A stretch of DNA of 64,000 bases from Pseudomonas sp. C2B4 (GCF_013359695.1 NZ_JABFMU010000003.1:204137-268136), one strand, 5' to 3'; positions 38,001 through 47,573 are shown, counted from the stretch's first letter. The notes: generated from the letters alone by a model not told the origin. A program made the numbers and translations.

Positions 38001-38356
38001 TGGTCAAGGAACTGCTGTTGAAAGCCGCACGGGAGAACCCACGGGTACTCAAGGAACCCGAGCCGCACGTGTACTTCCTGAACTTCGGCGAAAGCACCCT
38101 CGACCACGAGTTGCGCATGCATGTGCGCGACCTCGGCGACCGCAACCCGGTGCTCGACGAGGTCAACCGCTTCATCAACCGCGAGTTCAAGAAGCAGCAC
38201 ATCAACATCTCGTTCCGGCAGATGGAGGTCTACCTCAAGAACCTTCACGGTCAGGAATACAAAATGGTGCCAATCGAACCGGAAGCGAAAACCATCGTGC
38301 CACTCAACGATGACAAGCAACCCCCGTTGGTACCGCCCGCCGCCAAACTCGACTAA
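35003..38356 (+). CDS. mscK: Large mechanosensitive channel of MscK (KefA) type
   Basis: A 1117-residue protein. It has a signal peptide (cleavage near LQAAEPPT, residue 25) and a long periplasmic coiled-coil region (residues 26-470; RESVQASLDKIADRK, QRDQLNAELAALNAL). About 11 membrane helices follow. The MscS-like pore-lining helix and beta domain come near residues 890-1060 (GLGFGMQEIFANFISGIMIL; RPVRIGDTITIG; RATTITDFDRKDIIVPN). MscK opens on membrane tension and raised external K+ to release solutes during osmotic downshock. It starts 35 bases after the antiporter stop, so a cotranscribed ion-homeostasis pair is likely. Confidence 0.92.
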   Translation: MSSLRTFFVMVLLGLSLSAGTLQAAEPPTRESVQASLDKIADRKLPEADQKALQAVLQGTLTQLNNRRDYEQKLNDLKQQLASAPKQTVENQRELMRLKASNVVPVAQRFTKESIPQLEQMLTERSTQQSDLQKALADANSLVITAQTRPERAQAEISSSQTRIQQINNILKAGKDAGKTLSAEQRDQLNAELAALNALIPLRRQELAGNTQLQDLGNSQHDLLSERSDRLDREIQELQNLINQKRLAQSQETVTQQSIEAQKAGGSSLLATESAANLKLSDYLLKSTDRLNEVTQQNLQTKQQLDSVTQSDSALDEQINVLKGSLLLSKILYKQKQALPRLKVDRDLADQIADIRLYQFEVSQQRELLSNPITYVDNLLSTQPPEQVTPQLRKSLLELATTRADLLERLNRELSAVLNESITLQLNQKQLLSTAQSLRATLDEQMFWIPSNKPLDVEWIRGVPDRLKRQIDTLPLASSLSELTDGLTQRPLLFLPLAMLIGALLWRRKQLYARLNKVHQDIGHFKRDSQWHTPQAILINILLAMPVSLGLALCGLALQIDARGQNANMGSALLQMAQAWLVFYTAYRILAPGGVAELHFRWEKPQVEFLRGWVRRLGMVVMALVAVVAVAELQPAALADDVLGMPVVLICYALMTWLLSRLLWSSPAHENASLFRKAVAIMFTALPIALFVAVCFGYYYTALKLSDRLINTLYLLMFWLVIEATFVRGLSVAARRLAYQRALTKRQAAKEASDGEAVIEEPTLDIEKVNEQSLRLIRLALLGGFMALLYWAWADLITVFSYLDNVTLYEYTSGTGANMSMVPISIGDMLGALIIIGITFALARNLPGLLEVFVLSKLNLAQGSAYATTTLLSYVIAGVGFVSTLSTLGVSWDKLQWLVAALSVGLGFGMQEIFANFISGIMILFERPVRIGDTITIGNLSGTVSKIRIRATTITDFDRKDIIVPNKTFITGQLINWSLTDTITRVTLKLGVDYGSDLDLVKELLLKAARENPRVLKEPEPHVYFLNFGESTLDHELRMHVRDLGDRNPVLDEVNRFINREFKKQHINISFRQMEVYLKNLHGQEYKMVPIEPEAKTIVPLNDDKQPPLVPPAAKLD

Positions 38357-39868
<1,512 letters not shown>

Positions 39869-39874
39869 GGCGGC

Positions 39875-40237
39875 TCAATTAACAGGATCGATCGCGCAGA
39901 CAACACGAGCAACGATGTCTGCCATCGTTACGTCATCAAGCCGTTCAATGAACTTCGCCGAACCGTTACGAACACGCTCCTCGATATCGAAACTGCGTAC
40001 TTGATTGCACACTGCGACTCCGTTCGTTTCGTGCCCCGAGACAGTGACAGCCAGACCTACGTTTCTACTGAAGCGCCCGCCGCTGGTCACCGGAACTGTC
40101 ATGCTCACGCCAAGTGCGTTGATCTCCTTTGGCGTGATCACCACAAAACGATGCCGGTTCATCATTTCCCGACCTGCAACAGGGTTCGGGTCAATCCAAT
40201 AGACGTCTCCCCGTTGCGGGGCTTGCCGACGCACCAT
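39875..40237 (-). CDS. Type II toxin of the MazF/PemK (ChpB) family
   Basis: A 120-residue protein with the MazF fold signature: RRQAPQRGDVYWIDPNPVAG at the N terminus, RFVVITPKEIN, MTVPVTSGG and the VCNQVRSFD segment. These toxins are mRNA endoribonucleases neutralised by their upstream partner. Its ATG overlaps the antitoxin stop by one base (TAATG). It is convergent with selO, with only 6 bases between stops. Cleavage specificity is unknown. Confidence 0.9.
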   Translation of the reverse strand: MVRRQAPQRGDVYWIDPNPVAGREMMNRHRFVVITPKEINALGVSMTVPVTSGGRFSRNVGLAVTVSGHETNGVAVCNQVRSFDIEERVRNGSAKFIERLDDVTMADIVARVVCAIDPVN

Positions 40238-40506
40238 TAGCCCAGCTCCCGGCCGACAGCATCACCTTCACGCGCCGACGCCGTCTGCTTGTTCAGCTCG
40301 ATCATTTCCTCGGAGCCTTCAAGCAGCTCTGCAAGGCTGTAGCGCTTGCGGGCGGGCTCGACAACCGGACGGGCGATCAACTCACCATCAACCACATTCA
40401 GTTCAAGCTGTGCTCCAACATCCAGATGCAGAAGCTTCAGTAAGGTCGGCGGCAGAGTAATCACCGCAGCCCCACCTTGACGGCGTATTTTGGAAGTCAC
40501 GGACAT
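40237..40506 (-). CDS. Antitoxin of the MazE/PemI (ChpS) family
   Basis: An 89-residue protein from the ATG at 40506, with GGAG upstream; the longer frame to 40611 has no family match. The N-terminal half is an AbrB/MazE DNA-binding fold (MSVTSKIRRQGGAAVITLPP), and the C-terminal half (KRYSLAELLEGSEEMIELNK) should wrap the toxin. It should repress its own promoter with the toxin; a fitting palindrome lies at 40536-40551. Confidence 0.88.
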   Translation of the reverse strand: MSVTSKIRRQGGAAVITLPPTLLKLLHLDVGAQLELNVVDGELIARPVVEPARKRYSLAELLEGSEEMIELNKQTASAREGDAVGRELG

Positions 40507-40535
40507 GGGAAAACTCCGATCCGATATTTGATAGG

Positions 40536-40551
40536 TATCGAATTCTCGATA
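40536..40551. promoter_or_regulatory. Palindrome upstream of the antitoxin gene
   Basis: TATCGA-ATTC-TCGATA is a perfect dyad 30 bases ahead of the antitoxin ATG, where an autoregulatory MazE-type site is expected. Confidence 0.55.
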
Positions 40552-40767
40552 AGTGCAACAAAAGTAGCACGCAGATAGAGACAAAGCGAACTCCTTACAA
40601 GGCGAGCCCAATAGACTGAGTTGCTTGCAGCGTAGCTTCGGATCCCATGCTGGACGGTCGAAAAATGTGAGCTGTTGCTACAGCTACCAATCGACCCTTT
40701 GGCTTGATAAACCACGGCCTCGACTCCAAATCTTCAGCATCGTTTGCGCAATCCTCAGGAGCTCACC

Positions 40768-41202
40768 ATGACCGACCCACTCCTCATCCCTTGCCCCCAC
40801 TGCAACGGCCTCAACCGGATTCCCGCCGAGCGCCTCAACGACCACCCCAAATGCGGTCGTTGCAAGTCCGAGGTTCTGTTGAACAAACCCTTCGAACTGA
40901 AGCAAGGCGACTACGCCAGTCAGATCAAGGGCGATCTACCGCTGTTGGTGGATGTGTGGGCGGACTGGTGCGGGCCGTGCAAGTCGTTTGCGCCGGTATT
41001 CGAGCAGGCAGCGGGGCAACTGGCGGGCAAGTGTCGATTGGCCAAGCTGGACAGCGAGGCGAATCAGCAGTTGTCGGCGCAGCTGGGGATCCGTTCGATT
41101 CCCAGCCTGATTCTGTTCAGGAACGGCCGGGAAGTCGCGCGCCAGAGCGGGGCCTTTCCGTTGACGCAGCTGATGAGCTGGTTGCGTAGTCAGGGGATTT
41201 AA
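40768..41202 (+). CDS. trxC: Thioredoxin 2 (zinc-binding)
   Basis: A 144-residue protein from the ATG at 40768, with AGGAG 8 bases upstream. The N-terminal zinc-binding part has two CxxC pairs (CPHC at residues 9-12 and CGRC near residue 30). A thioredoxin domain with WCGPC near residue 70 follows. It reduces cytoplasmic disulfides and is oxidative-stress linked in E. coli. Monocistronic, followed by a REP doublet. Confidence 0.95.
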   Translation: MTDPLLIPCPHCNGLNRIPAERLNDHPKCGRCKSEVLLNKPFELKQGDYASQIKGDLPLLVDVWADWCGPCKSFAPVFEQAAGQLAGKCRLAKLDSEANQQLSAQLGIRSIPSLILFRNGREVARQSGAFPLTQLMSWLRSQGI

Positions 41203-41219
41203 GGCCGCACCAAATGACC

Positions 41220-41310
41220 TGTGGGAGCGAGCCTGCTCGCGAAGACGGTGTGCCAGTCGATGCTGATGGTGACTGACACGGCGCTTTCGCGAGCAGGCTC
41301 GCTCCCACAA
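41220..41310. repeat. REP doublet
   Basis: TGTGGGAGCGAGCCTGCTCG at 41220 and the inverse CGCGAGCAGGCTCGCTCCCA ending near 41309, between the convergent trxC and parA-like genes. Confidence 0.93.
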
Positions 41311-41332
41311 TGTTCGGTTTCGATAACGATAA

Positions 41333-42103
41333 TCAGGCGTTCTCGAGCAGGTTGTGCAATTCGACGAACTGCTGTGTCAGCTTGTGCCGCGGGTCGAGGT
41401 GGATCAACGGTGTGTTGGCCTGGTGGGATTCGCGCATGCGCACCGAACTGCCCAGGTACACCGGGAGCACCGGCAGGCCTTCGGCGATCAATTCATCAAG
41501 TATCTGTTGTGGCAGGCTGGCGCGGGCCTGGAACTGGTTGACCACGATGCCTTCGACTTCCAGACCTTCGTTGTGGTCATCCTTCAACTCGTCGATTTCC
41601 GCGAGCAGACCATAAAGCGCCTGACGCGAAAAACTGTCGCAATCAAAAGGAATCAGCACGCGATCGGCGGCAATCAGCGCCGAAACCGCATAAAAATTCA
41701 ATGCTGGTGGCGTGTCGAGGTAAATCCGGTCGTAGTCTTCGTCCAGTTCTTCCAGCAACTTTCGCAGCTTGTTGATCTTGTGCTTGGCTTCAAGCTTGGG
41801 CTGCAAGTCCGCCAATTCGGCCGTGGCGGTGATGACATGGAGATTGTCGAACGGGGTTTCGTAGATATCGACCTGGTTTTTCTTGGAGAAAGGTCCGGAT
41901 GACAGGGTTTGCTTGAAGAAATCGGCAATACCCATCGGAATATCATTGCCGGTGAGTCCCGTCAGGTACTGAGTGGAGTTGGCCTGGGCATCGAGATCCA
42001 CCAACAGGGTCCGATAACCCTCGCTGGCGCTGACCGCCGCCAGATTGCAGGCAATGCTGGATTTGCCCACGCCACCTTTCTGATTGAACACCACGCGCCG
42101 CAT
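41333..42103 (-). CDS. Orphan ParA/MinD-family ATPase
   Basis: A 256-residue protein from the ATG at 42103, with GGAGG upstream. It has the deviant Walker A motif [20 protein letters not shown], Walker A' ([15 protein letters not shown]) and the [11 protein letters not shown]alker B region. ParA-type ATPases dimerise on ATP and position DNA or protein cargo. No parB or cargo gene is adjacent, and the chromosomal parAB pair lies elsewhere in Pseudomonas, so this is an orphan. It is divergent from the APE operon. Confidence 0.88.
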   Translation of the reverse strand: MRRVVFNQKGGVGKSSIACNLAAVSASEGYRTLLVDLDAQANSTQYLTGLTGNDIPMGIADFFKQTLSSGPFSKKNQVDIYETPFDNLHVITATAELADLQPKLEAKHKINKLRKLLEELDEDYDRIYLDTPPALNFYAVSALIAADRVLIPFDCDSFSRQALYGLLAEIDELKDDHNEGLEVEGIVVNQFQARASLPQQILDELIAEGLPVLPVYLGSSVRMRESHQANTPLIHLDPRHKLTQQFVELHNLLENA

Positions 42104-42341
42104 GTCAAAACCTCCGTGTATCAAAGAATGACCGAGTGTAGTGGTCCACGGCATGGCTTAGCTAGCATGCCGACACCGGGACGACAGGGTCATCGGCGAT
42201 CTCCGGCTGAAAACACGGCAATCTCGCCCATGGACCTCCGCTAAAGCCGACAGACGGGCCGAACGCATTGTGAATAATTGTCAAACGTTCAGTTTTTGTG
42301 CACTAACCGGTACATCTCACTGTGCAAAATGTAACCAGCAT

Positions 42342-42370
42342 TTGCTACAGGTTCCCGGCACCGGGATAAT
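42342..42370 (+). promoter_or_regulatory. Probable sigma70 promoter of the aryl polyene operon
   Basis: TTGCTA (42342-42347) and GATAAT (42365-42370) are 17 bases apart, giving a start near 42377 and an ~80-base leader before the first gene. The 355-base gap (42104-42458) has no gene. The leader contains short inverted repeats (GGCGCC twice; GTGAGT...ACTCAC). Confidence 0.45.
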
Positions 42371-42458
42371 GCGCACCACTCGGCGCCAGGCGCCACGTAG
42401 AGTGAGTCGTGGTTTTCTGCCACTCACCGCGTCAAGCAAGCCCGCAGGGGCGGGATGA

Positions 42459-43184
42459 ATGTCTGTGATCAATTTCAACATCGCCCAGTGGCGCGCATGG
42501 GCCCCAGGGCTCGAAAGCGTGGACGATTGGCAGGCCTGGAGCCGACAACCGGTCGCGTTGCCGGTCAGCGATGCGGCGCCCGACGTGTCGTTTCTGCCCG
42601 CCATGCAACGTCGACGCCTCAGCCGTCTGGCGCGGATGGCCTTCAGTGTCGGCTGGCCATTGGCCGAAGGCCACCAGGATCTGCCGCTGGTCTTCATTTC
42701 CCGCCACGGCGAAACGCCGCGCACCTTCGACATTCTCAGCGACCTGGCCGCCGATCAGCCGCTGTCACCGACCCAGTTCAGCCTGTCGGTCCATAACGCG
42801 ATCATCGGCCTTTGGTCGATCATGCGTGGCGAAACCAGCGAAATGACAGCCCTCGCCGCTGCCGGAGATGGTCTTGAACACGGGATGCTGGAGGCGGCGG
42901 CCCTGCTCAATGAAGGCGCGCCCGCGGTATTGCTGGTGGTGACCGAAGAACAACCGCCTGAGGCTTACTCGACCTGGATCGACGATGTGCCGTTCCCTTA
43001 TGCCGTGGGCCTGCTGATCACGCCTGGCACCGACTGGCAGTTGACCCTGAACAGCCCAACGGATGCGTTGTCCAAATCCCGCTGGCCCCATGCGCTGAAT
43101 CTGTTGCGTACGTTGCTCGGCCAGCAAACCACCTGCCAACATGCCTGGAAAAATCGTGTATGGACCTGGCAACGCAACCCGTGA
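42459..43184 (+). CDS. Beta-ketoacyl synthase-like protein (chain-length-factor type), first APE gene
   Basis: A 241-residue protein of the Ketoacyl-synt_2 type found first in aryl polyene operons. Only an N-terminal-like thiolase half is present (FSLSVHNAIIGLWSIMRGET near residue 107, MLEAAALLNEGAPAVLLVVTEEQPP). There is no active-site cysteine, so it should not condense by itself. It probably partners a full ketosynthase and affects chain length or stability. The ATG at 42459 follows a G-rich stretch. It opens the 20-gene operon and overlaps the next gene by 25 bases. Confidence 0.82.
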   Translation: MSVINFNIAQWRAWAPGLESVDDWQAWSRQPVALPVSDAAPDVSFLPAMQRRRLSRLARMAFSVGWPLAEGHQDLPLVFISRHGETPRTFDILSDLAADQPLSPTQFSLSVHNAIIGLWSIMRGETSEMTALAAAGDGLEHGMLEAAALLNEGAPAVLLVVTEEQPPEAYSTWIDDVPFPYAVGLLITPGTDWQLTLNSPTDALSKSRWPHALNLLRTLLGQQTTCQHAWKNRVWTWQRNP

Positions 43185-43972
43185 CCGAAAAAAATCGCGA
43201 CGCCTATTACTGGCGCCTGCTGGCCACCGCCGTGAGCTTTGCCCTGTTCGGGCTGGGCGGGCTGTGCCTGCGCCTGGTGGTTTTCCCGTTGCTGAGCTGC
43301 CTGCCGGGCGATGCCCAGACCCATCGGCAGCGCGCGCGGCAAACCGTCAGTCGCTGCTTCTGGTTGTTTGTACGGTTCATGGCCCGCGCCGGCGTGCTGA
43401 CCTACGACATCCAGGGCGCGGAAAAACTGGGTCGGCCCGGGCAGATGATCATCGCCAATCACCCATCGCTGATCGATGTGGTGTTTCTGATCGGCCTGGT
43501 GCGCCATGCCAATTGCGTGGTCAAGCAAAGCCTGTGGGAGAACCCTTTTACCCGCAGCCCGCTGCGCCGGACCGAATACATCAGCAACGACGGCAGCATG
43601 GACATGCTCGATGCAGCCGCTGACGCGCTTAAAAGCGGCCAGACCCTGATCATCTTTCCCGAAGGCACCCGCACCCAGCCAGGCCAGGCGCCGGCCTTTC
43701 ATCGGGGGGGAGCGGCAATTGCCGTGCGGGGTGCGAAAATCCTCACCCCGGTCGTCATCAAGGTCAATCCGACCACATTGACCAAGGCCGAGCCCTGGTA
43801 TCGGATCCCAAAACGCCGCGTGCACTTCAGTTTCCGTGTCGGCGCCGATATAGACCCACAGGCCTTCGCCGCGCTGGGCCCTGCTCCTCAGGCCTCGCGC
43901 AAGCTCAACGACTATTTGCATTCTTACTTTATTAAGGAGCTCGCCGAAGATGAGCGATCTGAACACTCATAA
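43160..43972 (+). CDS. 1-acyl-glycerol-3-phosphate acyltransferase-like protein (PlsC family)
   Basis: A 270-residue protein with an N-terminal membrane helix (about residues 17-45). The acyltransferase motif NHPSLID has His101 and Asp106; the FPEGTRTQPGQ motif lies near residue 164. In APE clusters such enzymes attach an acyl or polyene group to the lipid anchor at the inner membrane. GTG at 43181 is an alternative start overlapping the previous stop. Confidence 0.88.
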   Translation: MDLATQPVTEKNRDAYYWRLLATAVSFALFGLGGLCLRLVVFPLLSCLPGDAQTHRQRARQTVSRCFWLFVRFMARAGVLTYDIQGAEKLGRPGQMIIANHPSLIDVVFLIGLVRHANCVVKQSLWENPFTRSPLRRTEYISNDGSMDMLDAAADALKSGQTLIIFPEGTRTQPGQAPAFHRGGAAIAVRGAKILTPVVIKVNPTTLTKAEPWYRIPKRRVHFSFRVGADIDPQAFAALGPAPQASRKLNDYLHSYFIKELAEDERSEHS

Positions 43973-44225
43973 CCTGGTGCTGGAAATCAAAGATCTAATC
44001 ATCGAAGCCCTGGGCCTCGAAGACATCAGCGCCCAGGATATCGGCGACGACCAGACGCTGTTCGGCGAAGGCCTGGGCCTGGACTCGGTGGACGCCCTGG
44101 AACTGGGCCTGGCCATCCAGAAAAAGTACGGCATCAAGATCGACGCCGACGCCAAGGACACTCGTAATCATTTCAGCAACGTGGCGAGCCTTGCAGCGTT
44201 CGTCACCGCAAAACAGGCAGCTTGA
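43950..44225 (+). CDS. Acyl carrier protein (APE, first)
   Basis: A 91-residue acidic ACP with the phosphopantetheine site GLGLDSVDALELGLAI; the serine in LDSVD is the attachment site. AAGGAG precedes the ATG, which overlaps the acyltransferase gene by 23 bases. It carries growing or loaded intermediates in polyene synthesis. Confidence 0.93.
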   Translation: MSDLNTHNLVLEIKDLIIEALGLEDISAQDIGDDQTLFGEGLGLDSVDALELGLAIQKKYGIKIDADAKDTRNHFSNVASLAAFVTAKQAA

Positions 44226-44234
44226 GACCGGACC

Positions 44235-44489
44235 ATGCAAACTCGTGACGACATTTTCAATACACTGCGCGATGCCTTGGTCGAGCTGTTCGAACTGGAC
44301 CCCGAGCGGGTGAGCCTCGAATCCAACCTGTATCAGGACCTGGAAATCGACAGCATTGACGCCGTCGACCTGATCGATCACATCAAACGTCAGACCGGCA
44401 AGAAAATCGCCGCCGAGGAATTCAAATCGGTGCGCACCGTCAGTGACGTGGTCGAAGCGGTCTACCGCCTGGTTCAACCGGCCGCATGA
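44235..44489 (+). CDS. Acyl carrier protein (APE, second)
   Basis: An 84-residue ACP with the attachment serine in LEIDSIDAVDLIDHI. It differs clearly from the first ACP. Two ACPs with separate roles are normal in aryl polyene systems. Confidence 0.93.
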   Translation: MQTRDDIFNTLRDALVELFELDPERVSLESNLYQDLEIDSIDAVDLIDHIKRQTGKKIAAEEFKSVRTVSDVVEAVYRLVQPAA

Positions 44490-45031
44490 GCCGACTGATC
44501 GGCCTCGGCCTGCTGCTGGCAGGCCTGCTGTACCCCTTCGCGGTGTATTTCGGTATGGAGCATTTTGCACCGTGGCAGTTCGGTCTGCTGCTGGGCAGCC
44601 TGTGGCTGGCGCGAGCGCTGACCGGACGGCGGCGACCGGGCAGCCGATGGATGGCCATGGTAGCCATCGTGTTCTGCCTGTTGCTGGCGCTGTTCGACAG
44701 CCCGCTACTGCTGCGCTGGTACCCGGTCCTGATCAGCGGTTTCATGCTGGTGCTGTTTGGCGTGAGCCTGATTTACGGCCCGCCGATCGTCGAACGCCTG
44801 GCGCGCCTGCGCGAACCGCACCTGCCGGCCGAGGGCATTCGCTATACCCGCCAGGTCACCATCGCCTGGAGTGTGTTTTTTCTCTGCAACGGTTTGTGCG
44901 CCGCCGCCCTGACGCTTTGGGCGCCGCTGAGCTGGTGGATGTTGTACACCGGTCTGATTTCCTACGGATTGATAGGCCTGATGTTTGCCATTGAATGGCT
45001 CATACGACAACGGGTACGAGGCCACCCATGA
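44486..45031 (+). CDS. APE-associated integral membrane protein (COG4648-like)
   Basis: A 181-residue, very hydrophobic protein with about five membrane helices (LIGLGLLLAGLLYPFAVYFG at the start) and basic loops (ARALTGRRRPGSR). It matches the small membrane protein placed between the ACPs and the ligase in APE clusters. Molecular role unknown. Its ATGA overlaps the preceding ACP gene. Confidence 0.78.
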   Translation: MSRLIGLGLLLAGLLYPFAVYFGMEHFAPWQFGLLLGSLWLARALTGRRRPGSRWMAMVAIVFCLLLALFDSPLLLRWYPVLISGFMLVLFGVSLIYGPPIVERLARLREPHLPAEGIRYTRQVTIAWSVFFLCNGLCAAALTLWAPLSWWMLYTGLISYGLIGLMFAIEWLIRQRVRGHP

Positions 45032-46707
45032 ATTGGATAAAACTTGAGCACCTGTTGCTCAAGGCTCAGCCGGAGCGCGCCGTAACGGCCGCACCGGCCC
45101 TGGATCACGCGCAACTGTGCGAACAGGCTCTGCGCCTGGCGGCTGGCCTGCAAGCCCGGGGCGTGCGGCGCATGACCGTGCACCTCGAAGACGCCGCCGA
45201 CCTGGCGATTGCCCTGCTCGGGGCCTGGCGTGCCGGGGTGGCCGTTTTGTTACCGTCCGACCTGCAGGCTCATACTCGCCAGCGCTGGTCGAGCGAAGTC
45301 GACCTGTGGCTGACCGATCAACCGGGTGACGCCCATCTGGGCGACTTCCGGCATCCGCCATTGGCCGCAGAAGCGCTGGATCTGGATCGCTGCTCCCTGA
45401 GCCTGTGCACCTCCGGCTCCAGCGGCGACCCCAAGCGCATCGAAAAGAACCTGCGCCAACTGGCCAACGAAGTCGAAGCCCTGGAACGGCTGTGGGGCGC
45501 TGACCTGGGATCGGCCTGCATCATTGGCAGCGTTGCCACGCAACACATTTATGGCCTGCTGTTTCGGGTGCTGTGGCCGCTGTGCGCCGGCCGCCCGTTC
45601 GTGCGCAAGCAACTGGCCTTTCCGGAAGACCTGCAACGCGCCAGCCGCGAGCACAGCGCATTCGCCTGGGTCGCCAGCCCGGCGCTGCTCAAGCGCATGG
45701 GCGACAACCTCGACTGGCCAGCCTTGAGCGCGGTGCGTCGGGTGTTTTCTTCCGGTGGCGCATTGCCGGCCGAGGCGGCACAGAGCCTGCACGAGCGCCT
45801 GCATCAATGGCCGACCGAAATCTTCGGCAGCTCGGAAACCGGTGGCATTGCCTGGCGCCAGGGACAAAATCCTTGGCAACCCTTCGTCGATGTCGTGCTG
45901 AGTCAGGACAATGACGGCGCGCTGCTCATCACCTCGCCCTACCTGCCCGCCGGCCATGTCGAACACACCGCCGATGCAGCGCGAATCGCGGCCGATGGCC
46001 GTTTTGAACTGCTTGGGCGGCTGGATCGGATCGTCAAACTGGAAGAAAAACGCATCTCGCTGCCCATGCTGGAGCAGGCGCTGACGGCCCATGACTGGGT
46101 CGCTGAAGCACGGCTGGGTGTCGTTCAGGAAAACCGTGCCTCGCTGGGAGCGCTGCTGGTCCTGACCGACGCGGGGTTGCACGCCCTGCGCAATCTGGGT
46201 CGACGCGCACTCACGGAACACTTGCGCCAACACCTGAGCCAGCATTGCGAGGCCATCGCACTGCCACGGCGCTGGCGCTTGCTGCGACAACTGCCACTGA
46301 ACGCCCAAGGCAAATTGCCCCAGGCCGACGTCGAAGCCCTGTTGCTGGCGCCGCGCCCCAAGGGGCCGGAGGTGCTGGAACAGCTCGAAACCGAGGGCGA
46401 ATGGAGCCTGCAACTGGCGGTGCCACCGGACCTGGCCTATTTCAGCGGCCACTTCCCCAAGGCTCCTGTGCTGCCGGGTGTAGTGCAAGTGGAGTGGGCG
46501 ATGAGCCTGGGCCAACAATTGATGAATCTGCCGGAAAAATTCGCCGGCATGGAAGTCCTGAAATTCCAGCAACTGGTGCGTCCGGGAGATGAAATTCAGT
46601 TACACCTGCGCTTCGACCCGGCCCGCGGAAAACTGTATTTCGCCTATCGCAATGAAACCGCCACCTGCTCCAGTGGGCGGATTTTGCTGGAGGCGGCGGA
46701 TGCATAG
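45028..46707 (+). CDS. Fused AMP-forming aryl/acyl ligase and hotdog dehydratase
   Basis: A 559-residue fusion. Residues 1-440 are an AMP-binding acyl ligase: CTSGSSGDPKRIEKNLRQLA near residue 127, FGSSETGGIAWR near residue 268, and the LLGRLDRIVKLEEKRISL hinge near residue 328. Residues 451-559 are a FabA/FabZ-like hotdog with GHFPKAPVLPGVVQVEWAM (His475). The ligase should load the aryl starter onto an ACP; the hotdog should dehydrate 3-hydroxyacyl-ACP. In other APE clusters these are usually separate genes. The ATG at 45028 overlaps the preceding stop (ATGA); an upstream in-frame ATG at 44995 would overlap further and was rejected. Confidence 0.9.
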   Translation: MNWIKLEHLLLKAQPERAVTAAPALDHAQLCEQALRLAAGLQARGVRRMTVHLEDAADLAIALLGAWRAGVAVLLPSDLQAHTRQRWSSEVDLWLTDQPGDAHLGDFRHPPLAAEALDLDRCSLSLCTSGSSGDPKRIEKNLRQLANEVEALERLWGADLGSACIIGSVATQHIYGLLFRVLWPLCAGRPFVRKQLAFPEDLQRASREHSAFAWVASPALLKRMGDNLDWPALSAVRRVFSSGGALPAEAAQSLHERLHQWPTEIFGSSETGGIAWRQGQNPWQPFVDVVLSQDNDGALLITSPYLPAGHVEHTADAARIAADGRFELLGRLDRIVKLEEKRISLPMLEQALTAHDWVAEARLGVVQENRASLGALLVLTDAGLHALRNLGRRALTEHLRQHLSQHCEAIALPRRWRLLRQLPLNAQGKLPQADVEALLLAPRPKGPEVLEQLETEGEWSLQLAVPPDLAYFSGHFPKAPVLPGVVQVEWAMSLGQQLMNLPEKFAGMEVLKFQQLVRPGDEIQLHLRFDPARGKLYFAYRNETATCSSGRILLEAADA

Positions 46708-46730
46708 GTTTGGCGAGTGCTGCGCACTCA

Positions 46731-46806
46731 TTCGCGAGCAAGCCCGCTCCCACATTGGATTTTCACCTGACACAAATCCCCTGTGGGAGCGAGCCTGCTC
46801 GCGAAG
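46731..46806. repeat. REP doublet inside the APE operon (between ligase and glycosyltransferase)
   Basis: TTCGCGAGCAAGCCCGCTCC and TGTGGGAGCGAGCCTGCTCG are arranged outward. It sits in the only gap larger than 10 bases in the 18.3 kb operon. Confidence 0.92.
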
Positions 46807-46838
46807 CAGACACCTCGGTCCTTCAGGTGTGCCCCGAC

Positions 46839-47573
46839 ATGCATAACCCCTGCGCCGTCATCCCGGTCTACAACCACGAAACCGCGATCACCACCGTGGT
46901 CGACGCGCTGCTCGCCAGCGCACTGCCCTGCATTCTGGTGGACGACGCCAGCGATAAACCCTGCGCCGAGGTCCTGGATCAACTGGCCCGCCGCGACAAC
47001 GTTCACCTGATTCGCCTCGCCGCTAACCAAGGCAAGGGCGGCGCCGTGATGACCGGTCTGCGCGAAGCGTCGCGCCTGGGCTTCAGTCATGCCTTGCAGG
47101 TGGACGCCGACGGCCAGCACGACCTGCAAGACGTTGAACGCTTCATCGAACACTCACGCAGCCATCCCGAGGCTGTGGTCTGCGGCTATCCGCAATACGA
47201 CGCCAGCGTGCCGAAAGGTCGCTTGTACGCTCGCTACCTGACGCACGTCATGGTCTGGATCAACACCCTGTCGCTGCAGATTCGCGACTCCATGTGCGGT
47301 TTCCGCGTCTATCCGCTGCCACCGGTGCTGGCGCTGATCGACACTGCGAAGATCGGCAAACGCATGGATTTCGACTCGGACATTCTGGTGCGCCTGGCCT
47401 GGCGCAACCAGCCGATGCGATGGCTGCAAACCCGGGTCCATTACCCCTTGGACGGTGTTTCGCATTTCCGGATGTTCCACGACAACGTTTTGATTTCGAG
47501 CATGCACACCCGGTTGTTCTTCGGCATGTTGCTGCGCTCCCCCCTGATTCTCTGGCGGCGGTGGCGAACATGA
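46839..47573 (+). CDS. Family 2 glycosyltransferase
   Basis: A 244-residue GT2 enzyme from the ATG at 46839 (MHNPCAVIPVYNHETAITTV). The longer frame to 46710 only translates the REP doublet. The nucleotide-sugar motifs are VDDASDKP near residue 37 and QVDADGQHD near residue 87. No multi-span membrane domain is present. In APE clusters this enzyme is thought to add a sugar or process the lipid head. The start has only a weak ribosome site (AGGTG), so translation after the REP insertion may be reduced. Confidence 0.88.
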   Translation: MHNPCAVIPVYNHETAITTVVDALLASALPCILVDDASDKPCAEVLDQLARRDNVHLIRLAANQGKGGAVMTGLREASRLGFSHALQVDADGQHDLQDVERFIEHSRSHPEAVVCGYPQYDASVPKGRLYARYLTHVMVWINTLSLQIRDSMCGFRVYPLPPVLALIDTAKIGKRMDFDSDILVRLAWRNQPMRWLQTRVHYPLDGVSHFRMFHDNVLISSMHTRLFFGMLLRSPLILWRRWRT

